19,723 nt of DNA from Paracoccaceae bacterium (GTDB lineage: Bacteria > Pseudomonadota > Alphaproteobacteria > Rhodobacterales > Rhodobacteraceae): contig WFQA01000042.1 of NCBI GenBank assembly GCA_015487255.1, positions 1 through 19,723 of the forward strand. Reading direction: 5' to 3'. Below the pieces are notes generated by a model. It had not been told where the DNA came from and searched no databases. It saw only the letters and a program-made list of their open reading frames with translations. Made by a program: the position numbers and the translations under genes. The stretch's first letter is position 1, and each line of letters begins with the position of its first letter. Positions 14,866-19,723 of this stretch are shown one piece after another.

Positions 14866-15776
14866 TGACAAGCAGGCTGACCATAGCCCCGATCCTGTTT
14901 CACTGGGATGCGGAAACCAGATGGGATTTTTATAACCGAATCGCACAGGCTCCGGTTGACGAGGTTTATATTGGCGAGGTGATCTGCTCCAAACGTGCGC
15001 CATTTGTTGAAAAGCATTATGACGAGATGGCGCGGATATTGACCGGGGCTGGCAAGGCGGTGGTGTTTTCCACCCTTGCCGAAGTGATGCTGAAGCGCGA
15101 ACGCAACATGATTGCCGGTTTTTGCGCGCTTGAGGAGTATGAGCTGGAAATAAACGATAGCTCGGCGCTGTGGCATCTGGAGGCAAAGGCTCACCGGGTT
15201 GGTTCCTTGATGAATGTCTATAACGAGGACACAATGGCCTATCTGGCGGCGCGCGGGGCCACGCATTTTTGCCTGCCCCCCGAGCTGCCGGCAGGCGCGG
15301 TTGCGATATTGGCCGACAAGGCCCGGCAACTCGGGGTGGCGGTTGAAGTGCAGGTTTTCGGGCGGGTATCACTGGCCCTGTCCGCGAGGTGCTACCACGC
15401 GCGGGCCCATGGCCGGATCAAGGATAACTGCCAGTTCGTTTGTGAGCAGGACCCGGATGGCATGCCGCTCAACACTCTGGATAACAAGAATTTTTTATCG
15501 ATAAACGGTATTCAGACCCTGTCCCACAACTACCTCAACCTGATTGACGAGTTGGGTGAAATGCAGCGGATGGGCGTGACGCATTTCCGCCTGTCGCCGC
15601 ATACGCAGGATATGGTGGCGGTCTCAAAACTGTTTCGCACAACCCTTGACGGGGATATTTCCGCCGCCGAGGCGGGGGAAAAGCTGGATGCGATGAGCTT
15701 CCCGGCCCCGTTTTCCAACGGGTTCTGGCATGGCAGGCCGGGGCATCAGCTAAAGCGAAAAGGCGGTCTTGCCTAG
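14856..15776 (+). CDS. ubiV: UbiV, U32-family partner subunit of the O2-independent ubiquinone hydroxylase
   Basis: 306 aa from the first ATG. The four cluster cysteines of E. coli UbiV (39, 180, 193, 197) have clear counterparts with matching late spacing: Cys44 (VICSKR), Cys179 (LSARCYHARAH), Cys192 and Cys196 (DNCQFVCEQD). So the [4Fe-4S] site is intact here, unlike in the neighbouring ubiU. Three in-frame ATG codons lie close together at 14856, 14862 and 14865. The last two overlap the ubiU TGA in the ATGA style and give an N-terminus (MTSRLTIAPILFHW) more like E. coli UbiV, so the true start may be 6-9 bp downstream. The 3' end overlaps accA on the opposite strand by 27 bp. Confidence 0.92.
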   Translation: MAMMTSRLTIAPILFHWDAETRWDFYNRIAQAPVDEVYIGEVICSKRAPFVEKHYDEMARILTGAGKAVVFSTLAEVMLKRERNMIAGFCALEEYELEINDSSALWHLEAKAHRVGSLMNVYNEDTMAYLAARGATHFCLPPELPAGAVAILADKARQLGVAVEVQVFGRVSLALSARCYHARAHGRIKDNCQFVCEQDPDGMPLNTLDNKNFLSINGIQTLSHNYLNLIDELGEMQRMGVTHFRLSPHTQDMVAVSKLFRTTLDGDISAAEAGEKLDAMSFPAPFSNGFWHGRPGHQLKRKGGLA

Positions 15777-16712
15777 GTCCAAAAACCGCTGGCGGCGCTG
15801 GGCCAGCAATGTTTTGCCGTCGCGACCCTCCAGCTCGGCCAGCAGGCCTTCAAGCGCCTTTCCAACGGCTTGAATGGCCTCTTCGCGGCTGCGATGCGCG
15901 CCGCCAACCGGCTCGGGGATCACCAGATCGGCCACGGACAGTTTTTGCAGATCTTGCGCGGTGAGGCGCAAAGCCTCGGCCGCTTCGCGCATTTTCTCGG
16001 AATCCTTCCACAGAATGGCCGCGCAACCCTCGGGTGAAATAACCGAGTAAACCGAATGCTCAAGCATGGCGAGCCTGTCAGCCGCGGCAAAGGCCACCGC
16101 CCCGCCAGAGCCGCCTTCGCCAATGATCACCGCAATCAGCGGCACGCCGATTTGCAGGCATTTTTCGGTGGCGCGCGCGATCGCCTCGGATTGCCCGCGC
16201 TCTTCGGCCCCCTTGCCGGGATAGGCCCCCTGGGTATCAACAATAGTGATCACCGGCAGTTTGAAACGGTCGGCAAGCTCCATCAGGCGGGTGGCCTTGC
16301 GGTAGCCCTCGGGCCGGGCCATGCCGAAATTGCGCTCGATGCGGGTGTTGGTATCATGGCCCTTTTCATGGCCGATCACCACCACCGGGCGGTCATTGAA
16401 CCGCGCCAGCCCGCCCATGACCGCGTGATCATCGGCAAAGTTGCGATCACCGGCCAGCGGGGTGTATTCCTGAAACAGCGCTTCGATATAATCTTTGCAA
16501 TGCGGGCGCTCCGGGTGGCGGGCCACCTGGCATTTGCGCCACGGGCTCAGATCGCTGTAAAGCTCCTTGAGCAGGCTTTCGCCCTTGGCGTCGAGCGCTT
16601 TGGCTTCGTCTTCCACATCCATCTCTGGGTTTTGCTTGGCCATGGCACGCAATTCTTCGGCCTTGCCCTCGATCTCGGCCAGCCCTTTTTCAAATTCCAG
16701 ATAGTTTCGCAT
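15750..16712 (-). CDS. accA: Acetyl-CoA carboxylase carboxyltransferase subunit alpha
   Basis: A 320-aa cytosolic subunit that, with AccD, transfers carboxyl from carboxybiotin to acetyl-CoA to give malonyl-CoA, the first committed step of fatty acid synthesis. The family's N-terminus (YLEFEKGLAEIEGK), the segment DRNFADDHAVMGGLAR (89-104), GHEKGHDT (114-121), GAYPGKGAEERGQSEAIA (162-179) and the glycine-rich IGEGGSGGAVAFAAADR (197-213) with SVISPEGCA following are all present. Length matches the usual 315-320 aa. It stands alone on its strand, convergent with ubiV (27-bp overlap of coding ends) and divergent from the AraC regulator. Confidence 0.97.
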   Translation of the reverse strand: MRNYLEFEKGLAEIEGKAEELRAMAKQNPEMDVEDEAKALDAKGESLLKELYSDLSPWRKCQVARHPERPHCKDYIEALFQEYTPLAGDRNFADDHAVMGGLARFNDRPVVVIGHEKGHDTNTRIERNFGMARPEGYRKATRLMELADRFKLPVITIVDTQGAYPGKGAEERGQSEAIARATEKCLQIGVPLIAVIIGEGGSGGAVAFAAADRLAMLEHSVYSVISPEGCAAILWKDSEKMREAAEALRLTAQDLQKLSVADLVIPEPVGGAHRSREEAIQAVGKALEGLLAELEGRDGKTLLAQRRQRFLDLGKTAFSL

Positions 16713-16792
16713 GATAACCCCGTGCAGATTTCCGGTTATATATGGCGATATGTGGCAGGGATTGCAACGGTCAAAGCCGTTTTCCGCCCCCC

Positions 16793-16821
16793 TTGCAGTA
16801 TAAAACCGCGATGCTTAGGTT
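16793..16821 (+). promoter_or_regulatory. Possible promoter of the AraC-family gene
   Basis: TTGCAG (16793-16798) and TAGGTT (16816-16821) are separated by exactly 17 bp, and a start near 16828 would leave a leader of about 15 nt containing GAGGG. The match to the housekeeping consensus is moderate and was found by eye. Confidence 0.35.
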
Positions 16822-16842
16822 ACACAAAACGAGGGTGAAACG

Positions 16843-17691
16843 GTGAATACCAGCAATCCAACCTATGAGCGGCGCATTCTGCGGGTGCTGAGCTATATAC
16901 ATGACAATCTCGATGGCGATCTGAGCCTTGATAATTTGGCCTCGGTGGCCTGCATGTCGCCCTTTCACTGGCATCGGGTGTTTTTTGGCATTACCGGTGA
17001 AACCCTTGCCAGCTGTATCCGCCGGGTGCGCATGGACCGCGCGACGTTTTTACTGCTGCAAACCAAGGATAGCGTCAGCGAGATCGCACGGCAATGCGGC
17101 TATGGCAATGTGCAAAGCTTTGCCCGCAGCTTTCAGGCGGATTACGGGCTGACGCCATCAAAATTCCGCAAATCCGAGATCAACTATTGCGCCAGCGAAA
17201 CCCCGCAGCGAAAGCCGCCAAAAAGCTTCGAGATCGAAATCAGGGAGATGCCCAGCTATCGGATGGTGGCTGAATCCCACAGCGGTGATTACCAGTTTCT
17301 GGGCCGGACGATATCGCAGTTATACGCGCGGCTGGTGTTACGCGATATGGCCGATGGTGAAAAAACCCCGATCGCGGTGCTGCACGGAGACCCGAGGCTG
17401 GTGCCCGAACCTGAATTGCGCAGTGATATCGGCTTTGCGCTTGAGGCGGATACGGTTCTGCCCGAGGATTTTAGGGAAATCACGGTGCCGGGGGGGCGCC
17501 ATGCGGTGCTGCATTTCAAAGGCCCCTATGTGGGGCTGTTTGAGGCTTACCAGTATCTTTATGGCCACTGGGTGCCCAATAACGGGATCGAACTTTTGGA
17601 TGCGCCGATATATGCAATGATACTGGAGGACCCGCGCGAGGTTTCCCCAAATGATTTGCGCACCAATATCTGCTTGCCATTGGCTGATTAA
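16843..17691 (+). CDS. AraC-family regulator with GyrI-like effector domain
   Basis: A 282-aa transcription factor. The N-terminal DNA-binding domain has two helix-turn-helix units (about 28-50, LSLDNLASVACMSPFHWHRV; about 78-100, VSEIARQCGYGNVQSFARSF) and the family ending GLTPSKFRK. Residues about 129-282 form a GyrI-like/Rob-type domain (IEIREMPSYRMVAESHSGDY onward; VPGGRHAVLHFKGPYVGLFEAY), which in relatives binds small hydrophobic or cationic compounds and drugs. The order (DNA-binding first, effector second) is as in Rob. The start is GTG preceded by GAGGG. The partner ligand and targets are unknown. A structured repeat follows the stop codon. Confidence 0.92.
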   Translation: MNTSNPTYERRILRVLSYIHDNLDGDLSLDNLASVACMSPFHWHRVFFGITGETLASCIRRVRMDRATFLLLQTKDSVSEIARQCGYGNVQSFARSFQADYGLTPSKFRKSEINYCASETPQRKPPKSFEIEIREMPSYRMVAESHSGDYQFLGRTISQLYARLVLRDMADGEKTPIAVLHGDPRLVPEPELRSDIGFALEADTVLPEDFREITVPGGRHAVLHFKGPYVGLFEAYQYLYGHWVPNNGIELLDAPIYAMILEDPREVSPNDLRTNICLPLAD

Positions 17692-17699
17692 CCCCCCTT

Positions 17700-17868
17700 G
17701 CCGAGCGAAGCTCGGCCATGGCGTCGCGATTCCCATTTTTGAAGGTCTCTTCAAAAATGCCACCGGTGCCGCTTGATGCAGCGGCAGGAAATTTTGCTGC
17801 AGCGCCGCCGCGTGCGCCCGGCTCGAGGACCCCGCCAGCAAGCTGGCGCGACCCCCTCGCCGGGCGCA
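17700..17868 (+). repeat. Structured dispersed intergenic element, copy 2
   Basis: 169 bp, the same length as copy 1 at 4095-4263 and in the same orientation. It starts with GCCGAGCGAAGC, and the perfect 11-bp hairpin CATTTTTGAAG (17734-17744) with CTTCAAAAATG (17749-17759) is identical in its arms. TTTTGCTGCAGCGCCG is shared. The outer stem TGCGCCCGGC (17813-17822) with GCCGGGCGCA (17859-17868) encloses CGCCAG (17833-17838) with CTGGCG (17843-17848). These stems pair although most of their bases differ from copy 1. It lies between the convergent ends of the AraC gene and mcl1. A further small hairpin, TTGTGC with GCACAA, follows directly. Confidence 0.8.
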
Positions 17869-17912
17869 TGTTGTGCTGAAGCACAACCGAGTTTATGGCC
17901 TGTGAAATATCA

Positions 17913-18869
17913 TTATTTAAGCAATTCGGCCTGTCTGACAATCACTTTGGCCTGCCTGATTGAGGCCAGATCTACCAGTCGCCCCTTATAAACAGCGGCC
18001 CCTTGGCCTTCATTTTTGGCCTGTTCCATTGCTGCCAATATCTCCTGCGCTTCGGTGATCTGCGCCTCGGAAGGGCTGAATACCGCATTGGCCAGCGCCA
18101 CCTGTTTTGGGTGGATAGCCCATTTGCCCACCATCCCAAGCGTGGCCGCGCGCCGGGCCTGGGCGGTAAAGCCTGCATCATCTGAAAAATCCCCAAACGG
18201 GCCATCGACCGGCAGTAGCCCGTGGGTGCGACAGGCGGCCACGATTGCCACAATCGGGGCGTGCCACGGGTCTGCCCAGTGTTTTTGCCCGTCGGGTGCG
18301 TGCATGTAATAGTGCTCTTGCGTGCCGCCAATGCCGGTGGTCTGCATGCCCATCGAGGCCGCATAATCCGCCGCACCAAGGCTCATCGCCCGCATGCGCG
18401 GGCTGGCGGCGGCTATTTCCTCCACATGGGCCAGCCCGGCAGCGGTTTCGATGATCACCTCTAAATTGATGGCCTTCTCCATCTGCTTGCCCAGCTCGAT
18501 CGCCGAAACCAGCGCATCAACCGCATAGATATCTCCGGCATTGCCCGCTTTTGGAATCATGATTTGGTCAAGCCGTCCATTCGTCTGCTCCAGCAAATCC
18601 ACCACATCGCGATACCAAAATTCGGTATCCAGCCCGTTGATGCGCACCGACAGAATCTTGTTGCCCCAGTCAATCTCGTTGACCGCCCTGATCACATTCC
18701 TGCGCGCTTCATCTTTGTCAGCGGGTGCGACACTGTCCTCGAGGTCCAGATTGACCACATCCGCCGTGCTGGCCGCCATTTTCTCAAATATCGCCGGGCG
18801 CGAGCCAGGGCCAAAGAGCTGGCAGCGGTTAAGTTGGCCGGGGCCGGGGGGCTGGGATTTGAAGCTCAT
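17913..18869 (-). CDS. mcl1: L-malyl-CoA/beta-methylmalyl-CoA lyase
   Basis: A 318-aa HpcH/HpaI-citrate lyase family enzyme. In Rhodobacter Mcl1 cleaves L-malyl-CoA to acetyl-CoA and glyoxylate and beta-methylmalyl-CoA to propionyl-CoA and glyoxylate, a step of the ethylmalonyl-CoA pathway for growth on acetate-like substrates. The sequence follows the Rhodobacter enzyme closely from memory: NRCQLFGPGSRPAIFEKMAA, VVNLDLEDSVAPADK, Arg76 in SVRINGLDT, Glu141 in VIIETAAGLAHVEE and Asp168 in SLGAADYAASMGMQTTG, which are the active-site positions. The conserved C-terminal half (GTQEHYYMH, DGPFGDFSDD, GMVGKWAIHPKQVALAN) is intact. The gene is divergent from etfB with a 204-bp shared upstream region. 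Confidence 0.94.
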   Translation of the reverse strand: MSFKSQPPGPGQLNRCQLFGPGSRPAIFEKMAASTADVVNLDLEDSVAPADKDEARRNVIRAVNEIDWGNKILSVRINGLDTEFWYRDVVDLLEQTNGRLDQIMIPKAGNAGDIYAVDALVSAIELGKQMEKAINLEVIIETAAGLAHVEEIAAASPRMRAMSLGAADYAASMGMQTTGIGGTQEHYYMHAPDGQKHWADPWHAPIVAIVAACRTHGLLPVDGPFGDFSDDAGFTAQARRAATLGMVGKWAIHPKQVALANAVFSPSEAQITEAQEILAAMEQAKNEGQGAAVYKGRLVDLASIRQAKVIVRQAELLK

Positions 18870-18890
18870 AGGAATACCTGTGATATATTA

Positions 18891-18928
18891 TTGCGCAAGG
18901 GTGTACGCATTCATCACAATCTTGCGCA
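18891..18928. promoter_or_regulatory. TTGCGCA repeats in the mcl1-etfB intergenic region
   Basis: The palindrome TTGCGCAA (18891-18898) and a second TTGCGCA (18922-18928) are 31 bp apart, close to three helical turns. Seen from mcl1 the first copy directly abuts the AT-rich TAATATAT that could be its -10 region. GTTGAC also recurs in the same 204-bp gap (18981, 19021, and inverted at 18934). I see no other gene or RNA in 18870-19073. The repeats could bind a regulator of acetate/propionate carbon flow. No regulator is assigned. Confidence 0.3.
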
Positions 18929-19073
18929 CTTCTGTCAACTGTAAATTGCTGCATCTGCGAACGCACCTGGCCATGAAAAGGTTGACGCCAAGTTTTTCTT
19001 GCGGTGCAGCAAAAATGCTGGTTGACTGCCTCCGCAACCCCCAATTTTGGGCCTTAAACTGGAGATTCGCGCT

Positions 19074-19723
19074 ATGAAGGTGCTTGTGCCTGTCAAACGT
19101 GTGATTGACTATAACGTCAAAGTCCGTGTGAAAGCGGATGGCAGCGGGGTCGATCTTGCCAATGTCAAAATGTCTATGAACCCGTTTGATGAAATCGCGG
19201 TGGAAGAGGCGATCCGGCTGAAAGAGGCCGGGGTGGTGACCGAAATCGTCGCCGTTTCAATCGGCGTGAAGCAAAGCCAGGAAACCCTGCGCACCGCGCT
19301 GGCCATGGGGGCTGATCGGGCGATCCTGATCATTGCCGCGGATGATGTGCATCAGGATATCGAGCCGCTGGCAGTTGCCAAGCTGCTGAAAGCGGTGGCC
19401 GGTGAAGAACAGCCAGAGCTGATTTTGCTCGGAAAACAAGCGATTGACAACGATATGAACGCCACCGGGCAGATGCTTTCGGCGCTGCTGGGTTGGTCGC
19501 AGGCGACCTTTGCTTCCGAGTTGAAGGTGGAGGATGGCAGTGCGCTGGTCACCCGTGAGGTGGATGGCGGGTTGCAGACCATCAAGGTGAAAATGCCGGC
19601 GATCGTGACGGTGGATCTGCGCCTCAACGAGCCGCGCTATGCCTCGCTGCCCAATATCATGAAGGCAAAAAGAAAGCCGCTGGAGGAGAAAACCCCCGAT
19701 GATTACGGGGTTGATATTACGCC
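19074..19723 (+). CDS. etfB: Electron transfer flavoprotein subunit beta (3' end outside window)
   Basis: The first 216 residues of EtfB, usually about 250 aa; the frame is open to the right edge. EtfB with EtfA carries FAD and AMP and passes electrons from acyl-CoA and other dehydrogenases to ETF:quinone oxidoreductase. Typical segments are MKVLVPVKRVIDYNVKVRVK, MSMNPFDEIAVEEAIRLKE, GVKQSQETLRTALAMGADRA, LGKQAIDNDMNATGQMLSAL (the AMP/FAD-side signature) and VTVDLRLNEPRYASLPNIMK. GGAG lies about 10 nt before the ATG. etfA is expected immediately downstream. Being next to mcl1 fits acyl-CoA metabolism. Confidence 0.95.
   Translation, partial: MKVLVPVKRVIDYNVKVRVKADGSGVDLANVKMSMNPFDEIAVEEAIRLKEAGVVTEIVAVSIGVKQSQETLRTALAMGADRAILIIAADDVHQDIEPLAVAKLLKAVAGEEQPELILLGKQAIDNDMNATGQMLSALLGWSQATFASELKVEDGSALVTREVDGGLQTIKVKMPAIVTVDLRLNEPRYASLPNIMKAKRKPLEEKTPDDYGVDIT

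Noticed and set aside
13615..15372. A 585-aa minus-strand open frame opposite ubiT, ubiU and ubiV
   Set aside because: It is antisense to three recognised, tightly packed genes. Its composition (Pro, His and Arg rich) is what GC-rich codons give on the reverse strand, and no motif is visible.
1..19723. CRISPR array, tRNA genes, insertion sequences or prophage genes
   Set aside because: I found no regularly spaced repeats, no cloverleaf-like segment and no transposase, integrase or phage gene on reading both strands by eye.

Overview
The window looks like a chromosomal segment from an alphaproteobacterium of the Rhodobacterales (Rhodobacter/Roseobacter-like). The main reasons are the GC-rich coding style, a malyl-CoA lyase (mcl1) of the Rhodobacter type divergent from etfB, an alphaproteobacterial-type RNase P RNA, and an FnrL-type box (TTGAC-N4-ATCAA) in front of ubiTUV. 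No phage, insertion sequence, tRNA or CRISPR array is visible. The assignment rests on remembered family resemblance, not on a search.

Layout. (1) 3-646: end of an unrecognised gene broken by an in-frame stop and a frameshift at a run of eight G. (2) 791-4072: DbpA-type DEAD-box RNA helicase (+), YhhN-family membrane protein (-) and YaaA peroxide-stress protein (+). (3) 4095-4263: first copy of a 169-bp structured intergenic repeat, then rnpB (-). (4) 4704-7993 (-): hybrid histidine kinase and OmpR-type response regulator, overlapping by 4 bp. (5) 8226-13259 (+), divergent from the regulators: FbpA/AfuA-like binding protein, fused double permease, ABC ATPase and a HAD phosphatase overlapping the ATPase by 4 bp. 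(6) 13343-15776 (+): ubiT-ubiU-ubiV for oxygen-independent ubiquinone synthesis, behind an FNR box. (7) 15750-16712 (-): accA, overlapping the end of ubiV by 27 bp. (8) 16843-17691 (+): AraC regulator with a GyrI-like domain, followed by the second copy of the structured repeat. (9) 17913-18869 (-): mcl1, divergent from etfB (+), which runs off the window.

How the genes may work together. Items 4 and 5 read as one regulated module: a sensor pair next to a transporter whose binding protein has a His-Asp pair where iron-binding relatives have a Tyr-Tyr pair, coupled to a cytosolic phosphatase. I infer uptake and dephosphorylation of a phosphorylated organic compound (AfuABC/Pgt-like) rather than iron uptake. 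The ubiTUV set suggests ubiquinone synthesis continues without oxygen. UbiU lacks one of the four cysteines that bind the Fe-S cluster in the E. coli protein and has two new cysteines elsewhere. The other item most worth a second look is the structured repeat: both copies lie between convergent genes and keep the same nested stems with different bases in the arms.
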